A program made the translations under genes and the position numbers. This document shows, piece by piece, positions 43,394 to 52,006 of a stretch of DNA of 57,309 nucleotides; position 1 is the first letter of the stretch, and each line of letters begins with the position of its first letter. Location of the stretch: assembly GCA_024234975.1 (NCBI GenBank), contig JACKNH010000027.1, positions 1-57,309 on the forward strand. The letters run 5' to 3'. Source of the DNA: Gammaproteobacteria bacterium (GTDB lineage Bacteria; Pseudomonadota; Gammaproteobacteria; Ga0077536). A model generated the notes under the pieces. The model was not told the origin of the DNA. It did not search any database and saw only the letters and a list, made by a program, of their open reading frames with translations.

Positions 43394-44957
43394 ACCGTTA
43401 CCCCCGGGCGTTAATGCCGCAGCAATGGCCGAAGCACTCGATCGCTTCCGCAAGATCGTCGGTAACCAGTGGGTGTTTTCCGGCGCCAGCGTCGAGAGCT
43501 ATCACGATCCCTACACGCTGACCAACGACGATTCGCAATACAAGGCGCACGCCGCCGTAGCACCTGCGTCGGCGGAAGAAGTGCAGGCGATCGTCAAGGT
43601 GGCCAATGAATATGGCGTGCCGTTGTGGCCGGTTTCGCGCGGCAAGAATTTCGCCTACGGCGGCGCGGCGCCGGTGTTGTCGGGTTCTGTCGTGCTCGAT
43701 ATGAACCGGATGAACCGGATCCTCGAAGTCAACGAGGATTTCGGCTACGCGCTGGTGGAGCCGGGCGTTTCGTACTTCGACCTCTACAATTACATCCAGG
43801 CCAAGGGCATCAAGCTGTGGCTGGATGTGCCGGACCCGGGCTGGGGCAGCGTGATTGGCAACGCGCTGGATCACGGCGTGGGCTACACGCCCTACGGTGA
43901 TCACTTCGGTATGCAATGTGGCATGGAAGTGGTATTGCCAAACGGTGAACTCGTGCGCACCGGTATGGGTGCAATGCCGGGCAACAACACCTGGCAATTG
44001 TTCAAGTATGGTTTCGGACCGTACGTGGACGGCATGTTCTCGCAATCGAATTTCGGCATCGTGACCAAGATGGGTATCTGGTTGATGCCTGAACCGGCCG
44101 GTTATCGCCCTTACATGATCACGTTTGATCGCGAAGAGGACATCGAACAGGTGGCCGAGATCCTGCGGCCGTTGAAGGTGGCCAGCGTGATTCAGAACGG
44201 CGCCACGGTACGCAGCCTGGTGCTGGATGCTGCAATCACCGCGACCAAGAGCAAGTACTATTCCGGCGACGGCCCGATTCCCGACAGCGTGGCGCGCCAG
44301 ATCATGGCTGACCAGCAAATCGGCATGTGGAATTTCTGCGGCGCACTGTATGGTCCGCCACCGCTGATGGATACGCTGTGGACGGTGATTCGCGATTCCT
44401 TTGCGAAAGTGCCGGGCGTGAAATTCTATACGCCGGAGGACCGCAAGCGGCGGCCGGACATTCTGATCCACCGTGGCGAAACCATGCGCGGCGTGCCCAA
44501 GCTGACCGAATTCAATTTCCTGAACTGGAACGGCGGCGGTGGCCACGTGGGGTTCTCGCCGGTCTCACCGATCACGGGTAAGGATGCCATCAAGCAGTAC
44601 CGCATGGTGAGCGGCCGCGTACGCGAATATGGTTTCGACTATATGGGGCTGCTGGCCATTGGCTGGCGCGAGATGCATCACGTGGTTGTTATCGTGTACG
44701 ACAAGAACAGCCCGAGCGAACGCGCCAGGATGGACGAGCTGTTCAAGATTCTGGTGGACGAAGCGGCGGCCGAAGGTTATGGCGAGTACCGCACGCATAT
44801 CCGCTACATGGATACGATTGCCGGTACCTACAGCTGGAATGACAATGCATTGATGAAGATGCACCAGTCGATCAAGGACGCACTCGATCCGAATGGCATC
44901 CTGGCGCCCGGCAAGTCCGGCATCTGGCCGAAGCGGCTGCGCGACGGAGGCGTGTAA
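43386..44957 (+). CDS. FAD-linked oxidase, flavoprotein subunit of a 4-cresol dehydrogenase/VAO-type flavocytochrome
   Basis: This is a 523-residue VAO/PCMH protein: FAD-binding domain with HAAVAPASAEEVQAIVKVA, SRGKNFAYGGAAP and GWGSVIGNALDHG, and a substrate domain ending DPNGILAPGKSGIWP. The active-site pair Tyr468-Arg469 (GYGEYRTH) and a WREMHH segment match PCMH. His387 in GGGHVGFSP sits at the VAO FAD-anchor position, and no tyrosine is found at the PCMH anchor position. The cytochrome gene overlaps it by one base (TAATG). It is likely to hydroxylate or dehydrogenate 4-alkylphenols such as 4-ethylguaiacol, p-cresol or eugenol. It has no signal peptide of its own. Confidence 0.86.
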   Translation: MAEPLPPGVNAAAMAEALDRFRKIVGNQWVFSGASVESYHDPYTLTNDDSQYKAHAAVAPASAEEVQAIVKVANEYGVPLWPVSRGKNFAYGGAAPVLSGSVVLDMNRMNRILEVNEDFGYALVEPGVSYFDLYNYIQAKGIKLWLDVPDPGWGSVIGNALDHGVGYTPYGDHFGMQCGMEVVLPNGELVRTGMGAMPGNNTWQLFKYGFGPYVDGMFSQSNFGIVTKMGIWLMPEPAGYRPYMITFDREEDIEQVAEILRPLKVASVIQNGATVRSLVLDAAITATKSKYYSGDGPIPDSVARQIMADQQIGMWNFCGALYGPPPLMDTLWTVIRDSFAKVPGVKFYTPEDRKRRPDILIHRGETMRGVPKLTEFNFLNWNGGGGHVGFSPVSPITGKDAIKQYRMVSGRVREYGFDYMGLLAIGWREMHHVVVIVYDKNSPSERARMDELFKILVDEAAAEGYGEYRTHIRYMDTIAGTYSWNDNALMKMHQSIKDALDPNGILAPGKSGIWPKRLRDGGV

Positions 44958-45280
44958 TGAACAGACTGACAGCAGTGTTATCCGCGGTGCTTGTCGGGAC
45001 CTGTGGTGTGGTCTGCGCACAGGACGCGGTGCAGGCCGGCAAAACGGTGTTCGAGCGCGACTGTATCCAATGCCATGGTCCGGGCAATGAGGCAGTGGGC
45101 ACATTGCAGCTCGCGCGCACGCGCGGTGAGGACAAGGCGCTGTTGACCGAGCGCACCGATCTCGTGCCTGCCTACATCGAGTACATCGTCCGGCACGGGT
45201 TGAATGCGATGCCGCCCTTCGTGCCCAGCGGCCTGACCGAAACAGAATTGAAGGCGTTGGTGGCGTACCTGACGGATTGA
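44957..45280 (+). CDS. Cytochrome c subunit, partner of the flavoprotein at 43386
   Basis: This is a 107-residue protein with a signal peptide (about residues 1-22) and a single heme site CIQCH at residues 36-40. The axial methionine is probably in HGLNAMPPF. It starts on the flavoprotein stop codon, as in PCMH-type operons, and would carry electrons from the flavin to the respiratory chain in the periplasm. It is paralogous to the cytochrome at 2949. Confidence 0.86.
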   Translation: MNRLTAVLSAVLVGTCGVVCAQDAVQAGKTVFERDCIQCHGPGNEAVGTLQLARTRGEDKALLTERTDLVPAYIEYIVRHGLNAMPPFVPSGLTETELKALVAYLTD

Positions 45281-45437
45281 GCATGAGGCGGCGAATGGGC
45301 ATGAGCATGGGCACCGGCGGGCGGGAGTCGATATGGCGGGCTGGAGACGGTATCCTTGCACGTTATGTCCGCAGGGCCGGGAATCTGGCGCCAGTGGTCA
45401 GATTGATTCCTTCGAACCCATCACGGTAAGCGAAACC

Positions 45438-46565
45438 ATGCCAGGATTGCTCAACGACGTCGACCCGGACGGACTGCTCGAATACTCGGTGGTTTTCACC
45501 GACCGTTCGCTCAATCACATGTCGCAGGCCTTTCAACAGGTCATGCGGAATATCTCCGCCACACTGAAACAGGTCTACAACGCGCAAGCCGTGGCTGTCG
45601 TACCAGGGGGCGGTACCTACGCGATGGAGGCGGTCGCGCGGCAACTGGGTACGGGCCGGAAATGCCTGGTGATCCGTAACGGCTGGTTCAGCTTCCGTTG
45701 GTCGCAGATATTTGAAATGGGGCACATCCCGTCGGCGGAGATTGTGCTGAAGGCGCGCCGGACCAGCGACGCAGCGGAGTCGCCGTTTGTACCGGCGCCC
45801 ATCGATGAAGTCGTCGCGACCATACGTGCCGAGCAGCCGGCGGTGGTGTTTGCTCCACACGTTGAGACATCGGCCGGCATGTTGCTGCCCGACAACTACC
45901 TGAAGGCTGTCGCTGACGCGGTGCACGAAGTGGGTGGCTTGTTCGTGCTCGACTGCATCGCGTCCGGCACGCTGTGGGTGGACATGCAGGCGGTGGGCAT
46001 AGACGTTCTGATCAGCGCACCGCAAAAAGGCTGGAGCGCAACGCCTTGCGCGGGCCTGGTGATGATGAATGACGCTGCCGAGGCGCGGGTGAACGAAACC
46101 ACCAGTACAAGTTTTGCTGCGGACCTGAAGAAATGGCTGCAGATCATGCAGGCCTATGAGAACGGTGGCCATGCCTATCACGCGACCATGCCGACCGACG
46201 GGCTGCGCAAGCTGGAAGAGACCATGCAGGAAATGCAGCAGCGCGGCTTCGCTACGTTGAAGCAGCAGCAATTGGAGCTCGGAGCCCGGGTGCGTGAGTT
46301 GCTGACGGGGGCTGGTTACAAGAGTGTTGCCGGTGCAGGTTTCCAGGCGTCGGGGGTCGTCGTCAGCTACACGCGCGACAGCGATATCCAGACGGGTAAG
46401 AAATTCATTTCGCTGGGACTGCAGATTGCAGCGGGCGTCCCGTTGCAGTGTGACGAACCAGCAAACTTCAAGACATTCCGCGTCGGTCTGTTCGGTCTGG
46501 ACAAGTTGGCGGATATCGGGCGCACGGTGAATTCATTGGCTGCCGCGTTGACCGCGGTTGCCTGA
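45438..46565 (+). CDS. Class V aminotransferase
   Basis: This is a 375-residue PLP enzyme of the alanine/serine-glyoxylate aminotransferase type. PLP Lys197 lies in SAPQKGWSATP, the PLP-ring Asp in FVLDCIASG, and the phosphate-binding start in VPGGGTYAMEAVARQL. The start at 45438 gives the normal family N terminus; the open frame extends 105 bases upstream. It may interconvert glyoxylate or pyruvate with amino acids, or may act as a lyase. It follows the flavocytochrome operon by 158 bases on the same strand. Confidence 0.85.
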   Translation: MPGLLNDVDPDGLLEYSVVFTDRSLNHMSQAFQQVMRNISATLKQVYNAQAVAVVPGGGTYAMEAVARQLGTGRKCLVIRNGWFSFRWSQIFEMGHIPSAEIVLKARRTSDAAESPFVPAPIDEVVATIRAEQPAVVFAPHVETSAGMLLPDNYLKAVADAVHEVGGLFVLDCIASGTLWVDMQAVGIDVLISAPQKGWSATPCAGLVMMNDAAEARVNETTSTSFAADLKKWLQIMQAYENGGHAYHATMPTDGLRKLEETMQEMQQRGFATLKQQQLELGARVRELLTGAGYKSVAGAGFQASGVVVSYTRDSDIQTGKKFISLGLQIAAGVPLQCDEPANFKTFRVGLFGLDKLADIGRTVNSLAAALTAVA

Positions 46566-46902
46566 AAAGTTGGCAGGTAAGGCACTGATAAAAGAGAGAA
46601 AAACCACGGGTGTCCGGGTGTTGCCCGGGGCAGGGTGGAGCAAGCACCACCTTGGGTTGAGTGAAGCTGGGCCGGGCAGTCGGTATTGAGTACACTAGGC
46701 GCCCGTTTTGCCCGCGGTCGGAGCGATATTCCGGCCTGTCCGGCCGGCGTGTTGCAGTGCTGATGTTCACTGCCGCACGGATTTCCGCGCCGGTCGACGT
46801 CCGGAGCCCGGCCAGCACAGGGCGCCACTGACATGGGCAAGCTCAACAATCGGCCGGCACAACTGCCAGCCCAGGTTTTTCAACTCTGGTACGGAGACTT
46901 AC
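46566..46902. other. Leader region upstream of the MetF-type gene
   Basis: There is no gene in these 337 bases. The stretch is GC-rich with several short inverted repeats (GGTGG/CCACC and CCGGG/CCCGG). I compared it by eye with known riboswitch cores and found no convincing match. It should contain the promoter of the reductase gene. Confidence 0.45.
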
Positions 46903-47811
46903 GTGAGTAATTCGGAAAAGCAGCAAATCATCGACTTCATGGCCAACTGCACGCTGGAGATCACTCCCGGTGGCGCCAAGAAGATCGAAAACTTCCGCGA
47001 CCTTCTGCGTGACGGCACCACCGTCTATGTCACCTTCCTGCCGGGCTCGGATTTCAATGACACGGTCGCGACCGTCAAGCGCCTGTTCGCCGAGGGCATG
47101 AAGCCGATTCCACACATCGCCGCACGTTCCACGCCGTCCGCGGCGTTCCTGGAAGAGAACCTGCGCATGCTGCGTGACGAATGCAATATCGATCACGTGC
47201 TGTTGATTGGTGGCGGCGTCGACAATCCGGTGGGTGAGTTTGACAGCTCGATCCAGGTGCTGCGCACCGGCTTGTTCCAGAAGTACGGCATCAAACATAT
47301 CGGCGTCGCCGGTCACCCGGAAGGTTCGCCCGATATCCCGCCGGCGGATGTCACCACGGCGATGTTGCAGAAGAACGAGTTCGCGAAGGAAACGGGCATC
47401 GATATGTATATCGCCACCCAGTTCTGCTTCGAAGCCGAGCCGATCATCGAGTGGGACAAGACCATCCGCGGCCAGGGCAACAAGTTGCCTGTACATATCG
47501 GTATTCCGGGGCTGGCGACGATCAAGACGCTGCTCGGTCACGCCAAGGCCTGTGGTATCGGTCCGTCGATGCGGGTGATCACCCGGCAGGCGGCGAATAT
47601 CGCCAAGCTGATGACCACGCGCGAGCCGGACAAACTGGTGCGTGATCTTGCCGTCCACAAGGCGGCAAATGCCGATTGCGGCATCAAGCAATGCCACCTG
47701 TATCCGCTGGGTGGTCTGCGCAAATCCGCGGCATGGCTGTACGCGGTGCAGGATGGCGAATTTGAACTCAACGATGAAGGCGGGTTCAAGGTTTTACGCG
47801 AGATCAGCTGA
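46903..47811 (+). CDS. Methylenetetrahydrofolate reductase (MetF) family protein
   Basis: This is a 302-residue TIM-barrel flavoprotein starting at GTG after CGGAG. Family features: CTLEITPGGAKKIENF at the start, IPHIAARSTPSAAFLEENL, HVLLIGGGVDNPVGEF, HIGVAGHPEGSPDIP and ATQFCFEAEPIIEW. MetF interconverts 5,10-methylene- and 5-methyl-tetrahydrofolate. In lignin degraders a MetF works with tetrahydrofolate-dependent O-demethylases of vanillate and syringate, and this copy may do the same, but no demethylase gene lies in the window. It could equally serve methionine synthesis. A strong hairpin follows. Confidence 0.82.
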   Translation: MSNSEKQQIIDFMANCTLEITPGGAKKIENFRDLLRDGTTVYVTFLPGSDFNDTVATVKRLFAEGMKPIPHIAARSTPSAAFLEENLRMLRDECNIDHVLLIGGGVDNPVGEFDSSIQVLRTGLFQKYGIKHIGVAGHPEGSPDIPPADVTTAMLQKNEFAKETGIDMYIATQFCFEAEPIIEWDKTIRGQGNKLPVHIGIPGLATIKTLLGHAKACGIGPSMRVITRQAANIAKLMTTREPDKLVRDLAVHKAANADCGIKQCHLYPLGGLRKSAAWLYAVQDGEFELNDEGGFKVLREIS

Positions 47812-47882
47812 CAGTGCTCGGTTGCATGTGGGCAGATGTATCGCCCGCATGCCCACAGATGATCTCGTGAGCATGAGCGAGG

Positions 47883-47913
47883 ACGAATGCCCGCTGATGC
47901 GGGCATTCGTTTG
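47883..47913 (+). terminator. Terminator-like hairpin after the MetF-type gene
   Basis: A perfect 12-bp stem, ACGAATGCCCGC (47883-47894) with GCGGGCATTCGT (47899-47910), has a 4-base loop followed by TTG. The T run is weak, but the stem is strong and well placed 70 bases after the stop codon. Confidence 0.7.
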
Positions 47914-47999
47914 TCGGAACCACGGTGCGGGCAATCTTCATACCGGCACTGTGAGCCGACGGCAATGATGGCGTTATTACGCTTACGGAGATTCTGTCA

Positions 48000-48428
48000 A
48001 TGAGCGAAGCAGTCTCACGACTGGATGGCGGCTGCCTGTGTGGCGCCATCCGCTACCGGCTCAACGGGCCGTTCCTGTTTGTATCTCAATGCTGTTGCAA
48101 GGATTGCCAGAAGGCGACCGGCACCGGTCATACCACCATCATCGGCGTGCCGGGACCCCAGTTGCAGATTCTTGCCGGCACCCCGAAAACCTATACCAGC
48201 CGTGGTGATTCCGGCGGTGACGTCGTGCGACATTTCTGCGCTGAGTGCGCCGGCAGGCTGTACACCTCTGGCACGCTGCCCGGCGAGATTGTGATGATTC
48301 AGGCGGGTTCACTGGACGAGCCCTGGCAGATCACGCCGGAAAGTGTGATCTACGTGAAAGACGCGCTGCCATGGGACAAGTTTGATCCGGCATTGCCCCG
48401 CTTCGAAGCGCTGCCTGACAGAAACTGA
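48000..48428 (+). CDS. GFA family (CENP-V/GFA domain) protein
   Basis: This is a 142-residue zinc protein with the family cysteine pattern: GGCLCGAIRY, QCCCKDCQKATG and FCAECAGRLY. The namesake enzyme promotes glutathione adduct formation with formaldehyde; many relatives have other or unknown roles. ACGGAG precedes the ATG. It lies between the MetF-type gene and the kinase/carboxylase cluster. A formaldehyde or glutathione link to demethylation is plausible but unproven. Confidence 0.83.
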   Translation: MSEAVSRLDGGCLCGAIRYRLNGPFLFVSQCCCKDCQKATGTGHTTIIGVPGPQLQILAGTPKTYTSRGDSGGDVVRHFCAECAGRLYTSGTLPGEIVMIQAGSLDEPWQITPESVIYVKDALPWDKFDPALPRFEALPDRN

Positions 48429-48547
48429 AGCAGGTTTTCCAGGAACTACGACACCCGAAAATGTAACTGTTGTCCTGTCACCCGAGCGATAAAAATGCTG
48501 TTCGCGCGGAGTACCGCAGGACGACTCAACCGGTTGAGGACCGTGTA

Positions 48548-50422
48548 ATGGAGCAGACATCCGCCCGCAGTGAAATACCCGTCGCCGCCAGTGTGGCGTC
48601 GACGCAGACGGCCGAAGAAAAGAAATTTCCATTGCCCAGCTCGCTGGGCGTCGTGCCCGGCACCGAAGGGGCGCAGCAGGCGTACCCCTATTACATGCAG
48701 TTCACCCCGGATGATGACGAGCGCTTCTGGTTCTATAACTCCATGCATTTCCCCGAACCGATGTCGGTCTTCGACATGGTGACCGCCGAGGCGGCGTACT
48801 GTGCCCTGGGCGCGGCCAATACGCGCGTACATTGTCTGCCTACGACCAAAGGCATCGATTACCGCATCATCAACGGACGCGTATACATCGGCGGCGTCGC
48901 GGTGACCGATCCGGCGGAAGTTGCCGAGCGCACCCGCGAGTTCCAGGCGCGTGCCTTCTACTACTACGAACATTGGGAACGGTTGTACGAGCAGTGGAAG
49001 CGCAAGATGCGCGAATTGATTGGTCAGGCGCAGGCGTTGCCGAAGCCGCATCTGCCCGATTACGAGCCGCTGGAAAACGTCCACATGGGGCGCGGCATTG
49101 CCTCCAACCAGACCTTGCTCGTCACTTATCAGAAGACACTGGAAGGCTACTTCCAGATGTGGCATCACCATTTCGAGTTTCTGTTACTCGGCTACGGCGC
49201 CTACCTGACTTTCTTCGACTTCTGCAAAAAAGCCTTCCCCGAAATCGCTGATCAGACCATCGCGCAGATGGTGGCGGGTATCGAGGCCGAAATCTTCCGC
49301 CCCGATGAAGAACTGAAACGTCTCGCGCAATGCGCCGTGGATTTGAAGGTCGATGATGTCTTCCGGGATGGCATCAAGGCCGAAGACGTTCTCGCGACAC
49401 TGGCGACGCGTGGCGCCGAAGGTAAAGCCTGGTTGGATGAACTGGAAACTTCGCGCGACCCGTGGTTCAACGTGAACGTCGGCGATGGCTTCTATCACTA
49501 CCATCGCGCCTGGAACGACGATCTGACCATACCGTTCTCCGCGCTACCCGGCTATATCGCGAAGGTGAAGGCGGGCGTGAACCTGGAACGGCCCACCGAA
49601 CAGTTGATGGAAGAACGCAAGCAGCTCATCGAAGACTATCGCGAACTTCTCGATACCGACGAGGAACGCGCCGCGTATGATCAGATGATCCATCTCGCGC
49701 ATCGCGTGTTCCCGTATGTGGAAGGGCACAAGTTCTATTGCGAGCACTGGTACACCAACCTGTTCTTCAACAAGATTCGTGAGTTCGGCGAACTACTGGC
49801 GCAGAACGGTTTCTTTGCCGACGCTGAAGACGTGTTCAATCTTTCGCACTACGAGGTCGAAGCCGCCATCATCGACCTGATGCATTCATGGTCCAGTGGT
49901 TCGCCACCGCGCGGCACCCAGCGTTTCTCCGCACTGGTCAAGGAACGCAAGGCCGCATTGGCCGAATGGGCCAAACACGAAACCGCACCTGCACTGGGTC
50001 CGGTGCCGGATGTCATCGACGATCCTTCCATCGTGATGCTCTGGGGCATCACACGCGAGAGTCTCAACGCCTGGCTCAACTCAGGTGATGAAGTCGACTC
50101 CAATGAGATTCGCGGCTTTGCCGCTTCGCGCGGCGTGGTCGAAGGGCCGGCGCGGGTGGTCAAGTCGGTGGACGAAATCGCACGCTTGCAGCAGGGGGAT
50201 ATCCTTGTCTGCCAGGTGACCAACCCGACCTGGGCGCCGATCTTCCAGAAGATCAGTGCGGCGGTTTCCGACATTGGTGGTTCGATGAGCCACGCCGCGA
50301 TCGTTGCTCGCGAGTACGGCCTGCCCGCGGTCGTGGGCACCGGTACCGCAACGCATAAAATCAAGGATGGCCAGCGTATCCGTGTCGATGGTGGACGCGG
50401 CATCGTCACGCTGCTGGATTGA
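48548..50422 (+). CDS. PEP-synthase-like aryl kinase, phosphohistidine subunit (PpsA/Acv/Hpe type)
   Basis: This is a 624-residue protein of about 70 kDa. The first 500 residues are a helical region rich in aromatics, with no clear named domain. The C-terminal 90 residues are a PEP-utiliser mobile domain: SRGVVEGPARVVKSVDEIAR, VTNPTWAPIFQKISAAVSD and GGSMSHAAIVAREYGLPAVV with phospho-acceptor His582. Size and layout match the 70 kDa subunit of phenylphosphate synthase and the acetovanillone kinases. The predicted reaction is ATP-driven phosphorylation of a phenolic hydroxyl, done with the next gene. GAGG precedes the start at 48548. Confidence 0.83.
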   Translation: MEQTSARSEIPVAASVASTQTAEEKKFPLPSSLGVVPGTEGAQQAYPYYMQFTPDDDERFWFYNSMHFPEPMSVFDMVTAEAAYCALGAANTRVHCLPTTKGIDYRIINGRVYIGGVAVTDPAEVAERTREFQARAFYYYEHWERLYEQWKRKMRELIGQAQALPKPHLPDYEPLENVHMGRGIASNQTLLVTYQKTLEGYFQMWHHHFEFLLLGYGAYLTFFDFCKKAFPEIADQTIAQMVAGIEAEIFRPDEELKRLAQCAVDLKVDDVFRDGIKAEDVLATLATRGAEGKAWLDELETSRDPWFNVNVGDGFYHYHRAWNDDLTIPFSALPGYIAKVKAGVNLERPTEQLMEERKQLIEDYRELLDTDEERAAYDQMIHLAHRVFPYVEGHKFYCEHWYTNLFFNKIREFGELLAQNGFFADAEDVFNLSHYEVEAAIIDLMHSWSSGSPPRGTQRFSALVKERKAALAEWAKHETAPALGPVPDVIDDPSIVMLWGITRESLNAWLNSGDEVDSNEIRGFAASRGVVEGPARVVKSVDEIARLQQGDILVCQVTNPTWAPIFQKISAAVSDIGGSMSHAAIVAREYGLPAVVGTGTATHKIKDGQRIRVDGGRGIVTLLD

Positions 50423-50478
50423 ACCGGTCCGCGTGACGCAAGCGCGGATCAGCCGACAGTCAACAAATCTGGTTACCT

Positions 50479-51528
50479 ATGAATTCAAACGAACACATCA
50501 GTTGGTTTGCCGACATCGGGCTGCAGGATCGCCCGACCGTTGGCGGCAAGGGCGGCTCGCTGGGTGAACTCACCCGGGCCGGGATCGCCGTGCCACCAGG
50601 CTTCGTCGTCCGGACGGCCGCCTTTGAAACTTTCCTCGCGGCGCTGGAAGCCAGGGCCCCGGTACGCGCACGCGTTGAATCACTGGCGCATGACGATTTG
50701 CAGGCCATCACCGAACTGTCCAACGAAATGCGCGAGCGGGTGGAGAAAGAGCCGCTGCCTGCAGCGGTGGAACAGGATCTGATTGCCTCGTATGCGGCAC
50801 TATGTGCCGACAGCCCGGATTCCCCGGTCGCGATACGCTCCTCCGCGACAACTGAAGACGCCGAAGACGCCAGCTTCGCCGGCTTGCAGGATACCTACCT
50901 GTGGGTGCTCGGCGCGGCAGATGCGGTCAAGTATGTCAGGTCCTGCTGGGCCAGCCTGTACTCGGTGCCTTCGATGGCCTATCGCCGCAAGCATGGTCTG
51001 CCCGAAGAAGGCGTCGCAATGGCCGTTGTTGTTCAGCGTATGGTCGATGCGCATTGCGCGGGCGTGATGTTCACGCGATCACCACTCACCGGCGACAAAT
51101 CCGTGATTACCATTGAAGGTGCCTGGGGACTGGGCTCTTCCGTCGTCGGCGGCGAAGTGACGCCGGATCGTTTCGTGGTCGGCAAGATCACCGGCGAAAT
51201 CACCGTGCGCGACATTTCCGAGAAACTGGTCGAGCACAAGCCGGCGGCCGGTGGCGGCGTGGTCGACCTGCCGGTGGAGGGCGATCGCCGGACGGCACCC
51301 TGTCTCAGCGACGATGAGCTGCAGCGGCTGCGCGAAATAGGGCGCAAGGTGGAGAAGCATTACGGTCGGCCACAGGATATTGAATGGGCCATAGACCAAT
51401 CGGGCAATGTCATGCTGCTGCAGAGCCGCCCGGAAACCGTGTGGTCGGCCAAGGCCGCCGCGCCGGTGGCCAAGCCCACCGACAATCCACTGTCGCACGT
51501 GATGAACATTTTCGGGGGCCGTCGATGA
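50479..51528 (+). CDS. PEP-synthase-like aryl kinase, ATP-binding subunit
   Basis: This is a 349-residue PEP/pyruvate-binding (PPDK_N) ATP-grasp protein of about 38 kDa: DRPTVGGKGGSLGELTRAG, VAIRSSATTEDAEDASFAG, MFTRSPLTGDKSVITIEGAW and a C-terminal HYGRPQDIEWAIDQSG plus LLQSRPETVW. It would bind ATP and phosphorylate His582 of its partner. In ordinary PEP synthase this half comes first in a single chain; here the halves are separate genes in reversed order, as in phenylphosphate synthase. Its stop codon overlaps the next gene (ATGA). Confidence 0.85.
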   Translation: MNSNEHISWFADIGLQDRPTVGGKGGSLGELTRAGIAVPPGFVVRTAAFETFLAALEARAPVRARVESLAHDDLQAITELSNEMRERVEKEPLPAAVEQDLIASYAALCADSPDSPVAIRSSATTEDAEDASFAGLQDTYLWVLGAADAVKYVRSCWASLYSVPSMAYRRKHGLPEEGVAMAVVVQRMVDAHCAGVMFTRSPLTGDKSVITIEGAWGLGSSVVGGEVTPDRFVVGKITGEITVRDISEKLVEHKPAAGGGVVDLPVEGDRRTAPCLSDDELQRLREIGRKVEKHYGRPQDIEWAIDQSGNVMLLQSRPETVWSAKAAAPVAKPTDNPLSHVMNIFGGRR

Positions 51529-52004
51529 GCCTGACCACCAAGGACGTAGCCGAGATCATGGCGTTGTTGGAAGGCTCGACCTTCGACAGCCTGTCGCTCG
51601 AAATCGACGGTGTGAAACTGCAATTGCAACGACGCGGTGCGGCACCTGCCATAGCGACCGCTGCCAGTGCGCCCTCAACGCCGGCACCCGCGGCGGCGCC
51701 AGCACCCGCTGCTGCGCCAGCCAGTCCGGCGCCGGCCACCAAGCCCGCTTCCGAGGCTGGTCTGACCGACGTACCTTCGCCCTTGCTTGGCGTTTTCTAT
51801 CGTGCGCCCAAACCGGGTGAACCACCATTCATCGAGGTCGGCGCAAAAGTCACCGACGACACGGTCATCGGCATCATCGAAGTGATGAAGTTGATGAACT
51901 CGGTGCGCGCCGGCGTGACCGGCGAAGTGGTGGAGATACTCGCGCCGAACGGCAATCTGGTCGAGTACGGCGAAACGCTGATCCGCGTCCGCCCCGAGGC
52001 TTGA
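51525..52004 (+). CDS. Biotin carboxyl carrier protein of the aryl-ketone carboxylase
   Basis: This is a 159-residue AccB-like protein: an N-terminal helical region (TKDVAEIMALLEGSTFDSLS), an Ala/Pro linker and a biotinyl domain with Lys122 in IEVMKLMNSV. The start overlaps the kinase subunit gene by 4 bases. Genome-wide acetyl-CoA carboxylase has a similar carrier, but this one lies with a carboxyltransferase of the pyruvate-carboxylase type and is probably dedicated to it. Confidence 0.86.
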   Translation: MSLTTKDVAEIMALLEGSTFDSLSLEIDGVKLQLQRRGAAPAIATAASAPSTPAPAAAPAPAAAPASPAPATKPASEAGLTDVPSPLLGVFYRAPKPGEPPFIEVGAKVTDDTVIGIIEVMKLMNSVRAGVTGEVVEILAPNGNLVEYGETLIRVRPEA

Positions 52005-52006
52005 GT

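Noticed and set aside
44626..44642. Tyr419 in GFDY as the covalent FAD anchor of the flavoprotein
   Set aside because: Counting from the conserved C-terminal APG(K/R)SGI segment puts PCMH Tyr384 about 40 residues earlier, so Tyr419 is not the equivalent.
46566..46902. A riboswitch (cobalamin or S-adenosylhomocysteine class) before the MetF-type gene
   Set aside because: A GCCACTG-like string and several stems are present, but the conserved core elements in the right order are not.
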